A stretch of DNA of 64,000 bases, from NCBI GenBank assembly GCA_031549115.1, contig JAVBQJ010000019.1:11695-75694 (forward strand), written 5' to 3'. Shown here one piece after another: positions 46,101 to 52,568 of this stretch. Position 1 is the stretch's first letter. Each line of letters begins with the position of its first letter. A program made the position numbers and the translations under genes. Origin of the DNA: JAVBQJ01 sp031549115 (GTDB lineage: Bacteria; Verrucomicrobiota; Lentisphaeria; Victivallales; Victivallaceae). The notes below the pieces were generated by a model that worked only from the letters and a program-made list of their open reading frames with translations, was not told the origin of the DNA and made no database searches.

Positions 46101-46589
46101 ACCTGGAGCAATCCGGAGCTGACGATGGATTCGCTGGTCGAATTCGACCGTGACATCCCGATCACCGAAACGACCTGGGGTCACTTCAACCGGACGTTCT
46201 CCATTTCCGGCAGCACCCGACTCAAGGGATACGGGACTTCGCGGTTGTTCGAAAACGGTCCGGTGCTGGATTACACCACCATCCGGATCATGACCGCCAC
46301 TTCGCACGTGGCCGATGGTCACCACCAGCAATTGGCCGACTTCGGCGACGGCACCGGCCTGTACGGCGGGTACGTGATCGTGGAAGAGGTGGTGCCGGGG
46401 CTGCGGGTGCTGGTCACCCTGACCGGTTCGAATACGGTGTTTGAAGACGGAACGCGTAGCAAGTGGTTTGAGGCCAGCCAATTCGATTTGAATGGCGAGT
46501 TGCATTACAGCTTCCTGTCCGGTCGGAACTCCACCAATTGCCAGAGCGTTTCGCTCTACCACGGTGATACTCTGATCGCAACATTCTGA
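31116..46589 (+). CDS. Giant exported protein with ten beta-helix / choice-of-anchor-Q units joined by TSP3 calcium repeats
   Basis: The 5157-residue protein starts at ATG 31116, 5 nt after GGAGGGG. The signal peptide is KFAWSFLLAAGLLVCAQVQA. Each unit of about 450-485 residues has four parts: a DUF1565-like opening (IIYVDAANGDDGNSGLT, TIKAA), a parallel beta-helix of short N/G-rich coils (ENVIKVAAGTYSG, then DCVFRDN and GAIYASG rungs), a closing SPCIDAG...D-IDG-RP...DIGCQEF (choice-of-anchor-Q type), and a linker DSDGDGIPDxxEIAAGLNPND with DKDGDGLSNLAEY. Linkers of this kind bind calcium (thrombospondin type 3). Linkers start at 32415, 33801, 35157, 36558, 37989, 39402, 40857, 42258, 43671 and 44742. 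The C-terminal 600 residues hold beta-sandwich domains. There is no LPXTG, PEP-CTERM or autotransporter barrel. It is probably a surface or secreted adhesin or polysaccharide-binding stalk. It is cotranscribed with RHS2, 39 bp downstream. The very long minus-strand frames over it are shadows. Confidence 0.93.
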   Translation: MKSTLAKFAWSFLLAAGLLVCAQVQAETDTDNDGIPDSRELELGYNPAVPTRIIYVDATRSDDSGDGLTEATAKRTIKAGVNAAKVANYENVVLVKPGTYTGTDNSAIEFGAYNIKLRSTGGAAVTRVEVPVSTRFLTVQNTPTAADSWCEGFTFTTNNLTASSGLIYVANAGITIRNNKFVDVTYNGSAGAIYASGATNVTVDNCDFSNIRLSSMYPMGGGAVNLGGGVYTFNNCNFTNNYGYNAGAVYLQGTMTATPVPANVTMNACRFVDNTVSYSGGAIYVSYAGNLTLNNCLAYNNRSAQSGSFLYSGTSAGTSANNVVLNHCTVFNNFAATGSDINTGNTFTMKNSVFQGTFTGTPTSVNNSCTSVDCSTYGSGNITADPLLTPVGWLTTGSPCIDAAGSDSELAVDLAGQARPQGAASDMGCYEFLDSDGDGIPDVIELAAGMDPFDASDANGDADNDGLSNLQEFLYGTDPGNADTDGDGIPDKVELDSGYNPLKYTKVVYVDAARPDDTGDGLTLATAKKSIKAAATVLIGSGYENVIMVKAGTYSGVNNRDLDFNGTNIMVRSMDGAAATVVDLEKTGRFLTLQKGESLDTLIEGFTFVNGTSSGNGTVLYITASQATVRNCVFKNNSAGTLTGMPGMGAYYTAAISASGKPIVIESSDFINNCSFGSSGGNAGALYLQTGAHATVKNSNFIGNYGYTGGAIYTQGANLTVDGSRFTGNWSQSNGGAISTSSGYGSSGTIYPVVKITNSLLLNNKAKTNYSDLYFYTGTVAELMNVTISGGTTVGGKIADFEGNTVIQNSILNGAVTIRTSGITFVANNNCVREDWSSRGSNNLNTDPGLTGGGYLLSGSPCIDAGLNSGAPAKDIDGVLRPAGGAVDIGCQEFVDSDGDGIPDNIEIAAGLNPEDASDAALDKDGDGIANLAEYQLGSNINNADTDGDGISDQDERSLGYNPLVYTRVIYVDGANGNDGNTGLTPAQAMKTIQAAVTASKNPAYENVIKVAAGTYSGTGNNAIDFGGFDIKLQSIDGAAATIIDLGKTARFLELKAGESAAASWLEGFTIKNGYATNYGLAIYLANAGLTIRDCVFQDNTYGQPGVSGSGPSAIVYATGAPVRIINTSFINNHLFTSGTSAGALYLGTNAHSELTGCKFTGNYGYAGGAIYASGVTLNITDSRFVANWSQSNGGAISTSSTTTVVNMTNCLLLNNKAKTNYSDLYFYNGTVANLKNVTISGGTTAGGKIADFEGNTTVRNSILNGSVAIKTSGITFAANNNCVREDWSTRGSGNLNTDPMLTGGGYLLSGSPCIDAGIETGAPAKDIDGVLRSAGGAVDIGCQEFVDSDGDGIPDNIEIAAGLNPNSAADAMLDKDGDGIANLTEYQLGTSINNADTDGDGISDADELALGYNPLVFTRTIYVDGANGNDNNTGLSLSQAKKTIQAAVTASKHPVYESVIKVAAGTYSGTGNHTIDFGGFDMKLQSIDGAATTIIDLGKTARFLDLKTGETSAGSWLDGFTVKNGYAASSGMAINLSSAGLSIRNCVIRDNVYGQAENSTPVYGGPSGAVYASGMPVKIINTRFLNNQVFTTSMGGMGGGAGALNLGSGAHLEMDNCEFTGNYSYSTGAIYVGGVQANIRSTVFAGNTSNSNGSAIYYGYSYGLPGGTTLNPELNLTNCLFRNNTSTADYSDIYVPSTATTKIVNSTFFGGAAKKGIINLEGNTTVTNSIVEGVVTVKSGIQMNASYNCTTNSWSTYGAGNITVDPMLTPAGFLIAGSPCIDAGTNTGAPAVDIHGTARPHNSVTDIGCMEFKDSDGDGIPDYFELQAGLDPNDPADAALDADNNGVSNLDEYLNGTSISSNDSDGDGISDQDELALGYDPLVYTKIIYVDAANGDNANDGLTAATAKLTLKAAISASKNPSTENVVQVAAGTYTGADNKNLDFGGYNIKLIGAGAALTVIDLQNDGRFLDLKTGETKASLVDGFTIRNGNVTTQGMAVNVVNAGLSIRNCVIENNTASAATGGYLYSSAALYASAGNVAVQNTRFINNRGIASGSSGGMGMGGGNAGAMYLTGSSNVSIDGCEFIANKGYNAGAVYQYGANVTVRDSKFIGNIADSLRIVGSNGTTTPQAAGVFYLSGSGGMPGTSATGLVIENSLLLNNRGLTDYSDIYVSSGCTLKMVHTTVTGTPGKLGSMYLASNAEFINSIITGNVVKSATTIAITAQNNCVNADWSANGSGNINAVPMLTANGHLLSGSPCIDAGFSVSMAADLDGNVRPFGSASDIGCYEFADSDGDGMPDSWEIAHGLNPNDASDAGLDSANDGISNLDKYRYSLKPNQTDSDGDGFTDAMELAAGWDPATYTRVVYVSPSGSDGNDGLSAANAKLTIQAALLAARDARYENVVQLAAGTYSGEGNKALALDGWDVKVVGAGADLTVIDLGGDARFLELKAGETRRGSLLEGITVKNGFAESQGMALNISDAGMTIRDCVFRDCVVGSPETVSGSPMGGSYQSSVIFIDKNSDVGITGTVFTNNRVYAGGYGGMGSGNCGAVYASGGSTVDLANDQFVGNFGYSAGALYIAGGVVNAESCRFIKNESNGNGAVANLSYSYSMPGSSTAVSTLNMTNCIALSNRTQTDYADFYVNSGAILKLTNVTLHGGTGKLGSIYNGGASTFLNSIIRGKTVQAASGATFAAGYCCSPDNWSAFGSGNISVDPMLTRAGYLLAGSPCIDAGTNAGAPAKDIDGVARPAGTAADMGAQEFVDSDNDGIPDNFEIAAGLNPNSAADASLDKDNDGVNNLDEYRNGTDIAKADSDGDGIDDGVEIANGYNPLLPTRIITVDGTAGNDAADGLTAATAKKTIAAAILVAKDSGYENVIVVAPGTYSGDGNQALTFGGYDIKLRGRDGAATTIIDLGGTARFLELTKNESLGSWVDGFTFRNGTATSQGMVISLTNAGLTVKNCIFEDNVAGSPTAPDTGPGNYLYQCAPIYAGASQLVVENSRFDGNRVYTNNSYGGGMGGSGNAGGLYLASGTKARIDGCEFFGNLAYDVGAIYVSGATVDITGSRFTENVANSKRITGSYGTTTPAGAAVLYVVSGYTPMSSGNSRVSMTNCLLLNNRALTDYSDIYLSANSALELMNVTVSGMPGAMGSAYIAGAADIQNSIFSGNVVLAATGATLTANNNAVSADWSAYGDGNLTVDPMLTPAGYLIAGSPCIDAGLNTNAPAADIHGVARPHNGVVDIGCQEFVDSDGDGIPDYFELQAGLNPNDPSDAGQESGNSGISNLDKYLNGTAIGSDDSDGDGISDADEIAAGLNPLLRTLVVYVDAANGDDGNSGLTAALPKKTIASAVALTQKPGWESVVYVAPGTYTGSGNRNIDFGGWNVKLIAPEGAASTIIDLESSGSFITLKSGENQDSWLVGFTIGNGNVATGGMAVTVNGAGLIIRDCVFRDNTAQPAGVNTYIYDCATVHVTKSPVKIINTKFINNRILNSTSMGGMGMGSGTSGALSLNSGSQIEIAGCEFRGNSAYSSGAMSVSGAHVNVTDSRFVANMSTASGAVCNVSYGYYGMGGSTDGVVTFTNCIMLNNASTGDYADFQVGYNSRINLLNVTCAGGRAKKGVAQVYGTLSLVNTILPGTVTVEKNAVFGAVNSCSSSDWSAYGSGNIVAEPLLTANGYLQKGSPCIDAGTDTGAPAVDIDGVPRPSGMATDIGAQEFVDSDDDGIPDNVEIAAGLNPNDPSDALSDKDGDGLSNLAEYLMGTNINGGDSDGDGMSDADEIALGYDPALYTRVIYVDAVNGSDSASGMTAAAAKRTIGAAITVSQTGAYENVIRLAPGVYAGEGNRKLSFNGYDMILEGADAATTIIDLENAGRFLELKSGETLKSRLTNLTIRNGYSASYGMAVSLTDSQLQIWNCVFSGNRSGVPGGGKDADGNYGGSSSAAIYAANRPIIIKNTKFQDNASFSGSSYGSGNNAGAIFLNGTQGTSIEKCEFLNNTGDIGAIGMSLSSVDIHDSRFVGNNAFRRGGAIGTVYGYYGGIMYGNMERNVKLTNCLFWRNQAVDNDSDINLESEFDCEMINVTIYGGNAVKGESCNFTGNVTILNSIIDGVMAYNKNKGLSVNYSCISSADMTAIGQGNLFTNPGLAQDGYLLMTSLCIDAGTMDGAPARDIDGVARPAGDGVELGCKEMIDSDGDGLPDGWEIRYGLNPNDPSDAMEDADGDGLSNYEEYLLGTDPTNADSDGDGISDAEELANGYDPVRYTRMFYVDDARPNDAGNALTPATAAKTLFGGLAKALSYSGEAVIFVAPGRYIGPENAGLDFKGFDVKMKSTHGALATFIDLQRNGRFLELKSGEAAGTAIQGFTIRNGNASGGAAISVSKANLAIRDCIIEDNLISNTAAVFIDFGTLDVVNTMFRDNADAPWRTGGALNIGASGYARIMNSTFIQDPQITSAIITNSGTLELTNAIVAGAISGQRPTVNYSFTKDNYTSIGQGNLTGDAGVTPAGFLKPGSPCIDAGTATNAPASDLYGIARPQGLKIDLGCEEFLDADNDGISDAYERYCGKDLEPDADDDADGISNLQEYLLGINAMKADSDGDGMPDGWEVRYGLNPRYNDALEDLDGDKLLNIEEYLAGTDPSNVDSDGDGKDDYWEVKMAFSNPILADFVEGEDVLLTINGNSFSNSMGGWEAEGTVAFPRDRRGWLEYSANIPVGGIFLIELEATQRGSGSADFIVDCHIDGAFSATQTFKATAGTAATVRYFMPMVNRGMHTIRFSWNNVYRNAVLQINKIRIIKLHGVDTDGDGIDDWMNTRVDHMSTVIIPDGSQTSPVCIEGGNAAFIEHIALAGYYVADGGNAGTPSTHRIAYNSWYADLPLNPAGDNTISVAVTYQNGAKTVTGNVAWTKTDIIAQEAIEIRQNDSLRLGADLPEGFSGSASLTVEGESYDISNGEVVIHKFENPGTVPAVVQLTPAVGAVEEYVLTVAVERGNFNGDPVAYVGRSRTWSNPELTMDSLVEFDRDIPITETTWGHFNRTFSISGSTRLKGYGTSRLFENGPVLDYTTIRIMTATSHVADGHHQQLADFGDGTGLYGGYVIVEEVVPGLRVLVTLTGSNTVFEDGTRSKWFEASQFDLNGELHYSFLSGRNSTNCQSVSLYHGDTLIATF
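31200..44741 (+). repeat. Ten tandem coding repeats of 1.07-1.46 kb
   Basis: Unit lengths between successive DSDGDGIPD-type linkers are 1386, 1356, 1401, 1431, 1413, 1455, 1401, 1413 and 1071 bp, all multiples of three; the first unit is about 1215 bp. Units 2 and 3 (and much of 4) are near-identical over their distal half (NNKAKTNYSDLYFY through the linker), which indicates recent duplication or conversion. Units 1 and 10 are the most diverged and the shortest. Confidence 0.88.
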
Positions 46590-46628
46590 TGAAATGCATA
46601 AATAATATATACGAAAAAGGAACGAAAA

Positions 46629-49600
46629 ATGCGCAACTCCAAACTTCTCATCGTCTTCGCCTTGCTCGGTATCGTCGGCGGCTGGCTGCTTCAGGCAGCC
46701 AACCTGCCGTGCCAGGATGGTTCCTGTACTGATTTATGTGAGTGCTCGGGAAGTGGCGGCAGCGGTCCCGGCGGCCCTGGAGGTCCCGGCGGTCCAGGCG
46801 GCCCCGGAGGTCCCGGTGGACCCGGAGGCCCTGGAGGCCCTGGACCTGGACCCGGACCTGGCGGTCCGCCAGCCCCACCCACCCCTCGGCCCGTCACATA
46901 TTCCATTCCCGTCACGGCAAACGTGGACAGCGTTTCCATTACAATGCGATTCGGCCGGCCGGCGAATGAAAATATCAGTGTAAACGGGCGGTTCAGCATT
47001 TACAGCCAGAAGCCGTCCTCGGTGATTTTCACTCCGCAGGGGTTACAGTATCGCAGCCTTTTGCTTGACCGGATCAAGATTGCGGTGTTCAAAGAGGACA
47101 ACGCGCTTACCCATACCGATTTTACCGTTGCGGACAGGGGGGCGTCGATGAATACATTGCCGTCGCCGTCGCTCAGCGGCGGCAGTTACAACAGCCAGTA
47201 CGGCGATTATCTTGGAAGCGGACAGGTTGCCGGTACGGGCAGCGCGAACTCCAGCGGAACCTTGTGCGGCCGTTGCGGCCGCTACCATTCGGATATCCCT
47301 GCCGACGCGGCGGGGCAAGTGAAGTTGGCCGCTGACAAAAATGAAAGCTACACGTTCAATTTTTTGCAGACGACGGGAAGCGCGAAACTTTCCGGTAGCA
47401 AATATTTCCAGAACTACCGCATGGAAATGGTGGACTCTTACGGTCGCCAGACCACGACGCCGATGGCGGCCCCGGTGGCTTCCGGAGGCTCGGCGCAACA
47501 AGGTATGGCGGCTCCTCTGGCCGCTCCCGCCGTTACTCCGGCGCCCGCAATGGCCGCTCTGCCGCCATTTCTGCGGGGTGTAACGCCGCAGATTCCGCAG
47601 GAGGAACAGGAGCAGCCCGGCGCCGCTGCGTACTTCAATATGTACATCGGCAACGGTTACTACATGTGTTACTCCGCGACGACCGGGGAGGTGATCGGCA
47701 TGATGACACCTGCCGGCCGTACCATCACGCCGGACTGCGCGACAGTCGGTTTGGATCTGGTCTATGACGAATCGGCCAACGTGCGGCAGGTGTGGAGTAA
47801 GGCTGACGGCTTGGCGGACGTTGTCGTCACCGAAATCGGCGTCAGCTATGAAATCCGCGTTTACCCGCCGAGCCAGGTTGGTTCGAAGGTCAATGGACTT
47901 TATACATTCAACGGCTCCCCCTATCAGACCTTGCGCATCGAAAACCCGAATCCGGGACAGAACAGCCGTGTCAAGATGACAAAAACCGTCAACGGCATAA
48001 CCGAAGTGACGATGTTTGAATACAGCTCCACCCAGGACGCCTGGATGATGAATGCTCCCGATGGACTGGAAGTGGTTTCACAAACCGCCACCTGGGACTA
48101 CTCCAATACGGTCAATACAATCAGCGAAGTAATCAAAACCGCCTCCGGTGAAATTGCGGAAAAGAGTTCGAAGGTGATGCGCCGCTATACCTTCGGCGAA
48201 CGTCCGGTTTCGGTGACACTTGACCCCGACGGCGCCAATCTGCGTACGTTATACACTTACTACACCAACAAGTCCGAACCGGGCAGTTACGGGCGACAGG
48301 CTTCGATCAGTTACCCCGACGGTTATTGGGAAACGTACCAATACGATGCCGACAGCCGGGTGATTCTGACCGTTTCCCCGTGGCTGAACGCCGCATTCAA
48401 TTCGGAAGCCTCCAAGGCGAAAGCCGTTTACCAGAGCTTTGCGCCGCTTGATTCACGTGATAAGGTCGAAGCCGACGACACCCGTCCACGTACTCTGGAA
48501 GAAAAAATCCTCGGCATTACCACGAAAAAGGAATTTCAGGCTTTCTACTTCGACGAGAATAACGCCTATGTGGAAATCCACGAAGTGGCCATCCGTCAGG
48601 ATGCCCAATACGGCGACGCCGACAACCTGCGTACCGAAACGCGCTATTATCCGCGCGGTACCAGCGATTCCCCGACCGCCGGCCGCTTGAAGTCGATTCT
48701 CTATCCGAACAAGACGATGGAAACCTACGCCTACGAATACGGCAATTGGAACGTGAACGCCAATCCGGCGAACAGCACCTTTACGCCATCCTCAAGTGGC
48801 AGTGCAACACGCATGACCGTGACTTACGGCACGGAAGAACACCCGGAAGGCGTCGCCTTTAAGTCCACGCGGAGTACGACGATCTACAACAACGTCGGCA
48901 ATGTCGCATATATGGAAACCTACGTTTATACCGGTGAAGGCTATGAACGTTTCAATTGGACGGCGGCGCTTTTTGACAATCTGCAGCGAACAACCAGTGT
49001 GGTGAAATCCAACAATGAAATCACTGATTACACCTGGACTTGTTGCAATCTGGCGTCAAAGACGATGCCCGACGGCACACAGTATACCTACGAATATGAC
49101 GCGCTGAAACGCAAGATCAAAGAAACCAAACTGGGATATGGCGACCAATCCGATCTCGTGACGACCTATACTTATGACGCTCAAGGGCGCACTTTGTCCA
49201 CTACTGTTTCTGGCGGTGACCTCAGTATGACCTCAAGCAATGTTTTCAATTATGCCGGTCAACTTACACAAAGTACCGATTTTACCGGATTCGTAACGAA
49301 TTATTCTTATCTTGCGGGTAATAATGTCGGTAATAACTTGAAGGGCAAATCCGTAACAACAATGCAAGGCGATATCTCTACGATTGTTGAATCGTATTGC
49401 GATAGAAATTTTACGTTTAACGGTGGAAATGCTCAGGTTGCCCGGCATTTCAGCTATACGGTTTCTCCGGCGGGAGATATCACGACGAAAACGTCAATTG
49501 GCTCTGCGGACAGCGTCCATTGGCAATCGCAAAAAATCGGTTTGGCATATCGACAAATTGCCAAAGAACGTTCAGGCTATCAAGGAGCAGTATTGACCAC

Positions 49601-52511
49601 GGAATATTTCTATAATGCAAAAGATCAACTCTGCAAAGTTACAAACACCGACAAACCTGCAATTCTCTTAACATATGATACGCTCGGCAATAAAGTGGAA
49701 CAAGGATTGGATATAGATGGTGACGGACAGTTGGTGACGCTTTCCAATGATCTGATTGTGAAAAACACTCATACATTGGTTCAGCAAAGCGGCAACTGGA
49801 TACAACGGGAAATTGTCAGCACCTACGGAACGAGCGACAGCAATACCTTGACGCAAATACGAAAGATGGAAACGCAACTTTCCGGCTTTGCCTCCGGTGA
49901 AGTCAGCCGCATAATCGTCACGGATGTTTATGGCAATGCGATGGCGACTCACATCGACATCAATCGGGCGCAAAAGCGTGCCGTACAAAGCATCAACACC
50001 CCCGCATCCACCGTGGATGCGCAAAAAATCGTTCAAAATGGATTGTTGCTTTCCGAACGGACTTCAAGCAATTTGACAACAACTTTCGCGTATGACGGAT
50101 TGGGGCGGTTGATTTCCGTCACTGAGCCAAGAACTGGAAGTACTGAAATTACGTATCACACAGTCGCGGGAAAAGTTGGTTTGAAAGCCTCGGAAATCGA
50201 TACGGCGGGCAATGCGATGACATTTGATTATGATGAACTAGGACGGTTGCTGTGGGAGAAAAATGCACTGAATCAATACACCCGCTATGCGTATAATTCG
50301 CGAGGTCAGATTACGCAAGTTTGGGGCGATACACAATATCCAGTAACTTTTGAGTACGATCAATATGGTTGGCAAACCGCGATGACCACCTATCGCAATA
50401 CAATGGCAGATTTTGCCGGGACAACATTTCCAGCGTTGACCGGCGACACAACGACGTGGAGCTATGACGATGCGTCCGGATTAGTGACGGCCAAGAGTGA
50501 CGCCTTGAATCAGGCGACAACTTACACGTATACTGCGACCGCCAACCTGGCCAGCCGTACCTGGGCGCGCGGAATTACCACCAACTATACCTATAACGCA
50601 CTAGGCAAATTGCTGTCCGTAGATTACTCCGATACCACACCGGATATTTCCTATACCTACACCCGTCTTGGACTTCCGGCCAGTGTGACGGATGCAGCCG
50701 GGACAAGAACCTTCGATTATAATGGGCAATTCGACTTGACAACAGAGACAGTCTATGGTATCTATAACAAAGAGTTGACGCGCACTTATACCACCGAGGG
50801 AATGAAGGGGAAAGTTGCAGGAATGAGCATCGACGGAACCAGTCTGTATGGTTACAGCTATGATGCCTACGGCCGGTTGAATCAGATCACCACCGCCAAT
50901 GGCAACTTCAACTATGCTCGGCTTGCCAACAGTGATCTTGCCTTTCAAATGACGCGTCCGAACAGCGTAACCACGAGTCGGAGTTATGAACCGCACCGCA
51001 ATCTGATTACGCAAGTCGCCAATGGCACTGTCAGTGTCTTTGATTATGTCAATAACGCGATCGGCAACCGCACCAGTATGGGGCGTTCGGGCAGCGCCTT
51101 TACTGCCATCGACACAGTCAATTACACCTACAACAACTGCAATGAAGTGGTTGGGGCATTGTCAAGTGCCGTATCAAGTTATAACTATGCCTACAATTAC
51201 GATCCGATCGGTAACCGTTTGACGGCAGACATGGCTGGAGATCCAATTATTTACTCCAGCAATGCATTGAATCAGTATACTCAGGTCAACACTCAGTATC
51301 CGACTTACGATGTGGATGGCAACATGCTGATGCGTGACGGTTGGACGCAGGTGTGGAATGGCGAAAACCGGATGATTGCGACTTCCAAAGGTAACCAGCG
51401 GCTGGAGTTCGATTATGACTATATGGGGCGCCGAATCTTCAAGAAGGTTTACAGTGGGGAAACATTGGCGGCATACACCCGTTTCGTCTATGATGGGTAT
51501 AAACTGGTGCAGGAACTGAACGCGCTGAACGACAACGCATTGCTGCGGCAATATGTATGGCACCCGGACTCTGTGTGGTTTGATGTCCCGTTGAGCATCT
51601 ACGATGCGACAGCCAATCAAACCTACTATTACAATACAGATGCGAACAAAAACATCAGCGATTTGATCGCCCCTAATGGCACCATGGTCGCCCATTACGA
51701 ATACAGTCCTTTCGGCAGTCAGGCAGTAGCAACCGGAAGTTATGCAGGAAATCCTTTCCGCTTCTCCAGCGAGTACTTCGACGAAGAAACTGGGTTGGTA
51801 TATTATAACTATCGGTACTATGATGCAGAGTTAGGTGGATGGATCAATAAAGACCCCATTAAAGAACGAGGCGGATTGAATTTTTATGTCATATTGAATA
51901 ATAATGCAGTAAATGCTTATGATTCTCTGGGGCTATTAAATAATTTTCAAGCGCTTCGATGGAGAATAACACAAGCTCCTTCAAAAGCAAAGTTGACATA
52001 CTATTTGTGTATTTTGCGTAGATTAGGAGCAAACTCAGATCCTTTACTTAGTGATCCATATTTTATGCTTCAAAACATTATTGCAAATGGTGAGATTTTT
52101 TATGGAGTTCCAGAATTCGGACAGGCAGAAGCTGTAAGTATTGGTGGTCAACCAAGTATTTTTATTGACTCTGGACGTGCGCAAGATGAACGTGATTTAT
52201 TGGGATTGTTAATGCACGAAGCAAAGCATCATAATAATTATGTCTTTGATTTGTTTGGTTTTGGTTCGACATATGACGTAGAAGATAAAACTTATAGCTT
52301 AATTGATGGCGCAAAAACTAATGCCACTGAGCATGGGTGCTGTGAAAACAAAAAATTCACCAGAAAAACAACAACTCTCTATCAAAGAATTGAAGCAGAA
52401 TGCAAAGGTAATGATTTTAGTCCATGCAAAACAGGAACAATAATGGGGTCAGGTAAAAAACTCTCAGCGGATGAGGTGAAAAGCATGAAAGATGCGTGCG
52501 AGTGTGATTAG
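46629..52511 (+). CDS. RHS2: Sec-exported RHS/YD-repeat protein with metallopeptidase-like tip
   Basis: The 1960-residue paralogue of RHS1 starts at ATG 46629 behind AAAGGAA. The signal peptide and cysteine cluster are nearly the same (LLGIVGGWLLQAANLPCQDG, C28-C39). The linker, however, is collagen-like Gly-Pro-Gly repeats (46756-46875) in place of proline runs. Regions about 100-840 and 1250-1730 are close to RHS1; the stretch between them (about 860-1150) is more diverged. The core ends YYNYRYYDAELGGWINKDPI. The unique tip of about 200 residues is AT-rich and carries LLGLLMHEAKHHNN, an HExxH zinc site (H1863, E1864, H1867), preceded by a likely strand FGQAEAVSIGGQPSIFIDS. I infer a metallopeptidase-type toxin. 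It has no Hint domain. A small membrane protein follows. Confidence 0.9.
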   Translation: MRNSKLLIVFALLGIVGGWLLQAANLPCQDGSCTDLCECSGSGGSGPGGPGGPGGPGGPGGPGGPGGPGGPGPGPGPGGPPAPPTPRPVTYSIPVTANVDSVSITMRFGRPANENISVNGRFSIYSQKPSSVIFTPQGLQYRSLLLDRIKIAVFKEDNALTHTDFTVADRGASMNTLPSPSLSGGSYNSQYGDYLGSGQVAGTGSANSSGTLCGRCGRYHSDIPADAAGQVKLAADKNESYTFNFLQTTGSAKLSGSKYFQNYRMEMVDSYGRQTTTPMAAPVASGGSAQQGMAAPLAAPAVTPAPAMAALPPFLRGVTPQIPQEEQEQPGAAAYFNMYIGNGYYMCYSATTGEVIGMMTPAGRTITPDCATVGLDLVYDESANVRQVWSKADGLADVVVTEIGVSYEIRVYPPSQVGSKVNGLYTFNGSPYQTLRIENPNPGQNSRVKMTKTVNGITEVTMFEYSSTQDAWMMNAPDGLEVVSQTATWDYSNTVNTISEVIKTASGEIAEKSSKVMRRYTFGERPVSVTLDPDGANLRTLYTYYTNKSEPGSYGRQASISYPDGYWETYQYDADSRVILTVSPWLNAAFNSEASKAKAVYQSFAPLDSRDKVEADDTRPRTLEEKILGITTKKEFQAFYFDENNAYVEIHEVAIRQDAQYGDADNLRTETRYYPRGTSDSPTAGRLKSILYPNKTMETYAYEYGNWNVNANPANSTFTPSSSGSATRMTVTYGTEEHPEGVAFKSTRSTTIYNNVGNVAYMETYVYTGEGYERFNWTAALFDNLQRTTSVVKSNNEITDYTWTCCNLASKTMPDGTQYTYEYDALKRKIKETKLGYGDQSDLVTTYTYDAQGRTLSTTVSGGDLSMTSSNVFNYAGQLTQSTDFTGFVTNYSYLAGNNVGNNLKGKSVTTMQGDISTIVESYCDRNFTFNGGNAQVARHFSYTVSPAGDITTKTSIGSADSVHWQSQKIGLAYRQIAKERSGYQGAVLTTEYFYNAKDQLCKVTNTDKPAILLTYDTLGNKVEQGLDIDGDGQLVTLSNDLIVKNTHTLVQQSGNWIQREIVSTYGTSDSNTLTQIRKMETQLSGFASGEVSRIIVTDVYGNAMATHIDINRAQKRAVQSINTPASTVDAQKIVQNGLLLSERTSSNLTTTFAYDGLGRLISVTEPRTGSTEITYHTVAGKVGLKASEIDTAGNAMTFDYDELGRLLWEKNALNQYTRYAYNSRGQITQVWGDTQYPVTFEYDQYGWQTAMTTYRNTMADFAGTTFPALTGDTTTWSYDDASGLVTAKSDALNQATTYTYTATANLASRTWARGITTNYTYNALGKLLSVDYSDTTPDISYTYTRLGLPASVTDAAGTRTFDYNGQFDLTTETVYGIYNKELTRTYTTEGMKGKVAGMSIDGTSLYGYSYDAYGRLNQITTANGNFNYARLANSDLAFQMTRPNSVTTSRSYEPHRNLITQVANGTVSVFDYVNNAIGNRTSMGRSGSAFTAIDTVNYTYNNCNEVVGALSSAVSSYNYAYNYDPIGNRLTADMAGDPIIYSSNALNQYTQVNTQYPTYDVDGNMLMRDGWTQVWNGENRMIATSKGNQRLEFDYDYMGRRIFKKVYSGETLAAYTRFVYDGYKLVQELNALNDNALLRQYVWHPDSVWFDVPLSIYDATANQTYYYNTDANKNISDLIAPNGTMVAHYEYSPFGSQAVATGSYAGNPFRFSSEYFDEETGLVYYNYRYYDAELGGWINKDPIKERGGLNFYVILNNNAVNAYDSLGLLNNFQALRWRITQAPSKAKLTYYLCILRRLGANSDPLLSDPYFMLQNIIANGEIFYGVPEFGQAEAVSIGGQPSIFIDSGRAQDERDLLGLLMHEAKHHNNYVFDLFGFGSTYDVEDKTYSLIDGAKTNATEHGCCENKKFTRKTTTLYQRIEAECKGNDFSPCKTGTIMGSGKKLSADEVKSMKDACECD

Positions 52512-52568
52512 TGTTTTTTATTTAATATTTATATATAAATATAAACAATATACAATCTATATATATTA

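Noticed and set aside
32217..46562. Very long minus-strand frames (1434, 1647 and 1147 codons) opposite the giant gene
   Set aside because: They are antisense shadows of a GC-rich, repetitive D/G/N-rich coding sequence. They have no ribosome-binding site, their composition is R/H/V/D-rich without domains, and they repeat with the plus-strand units.
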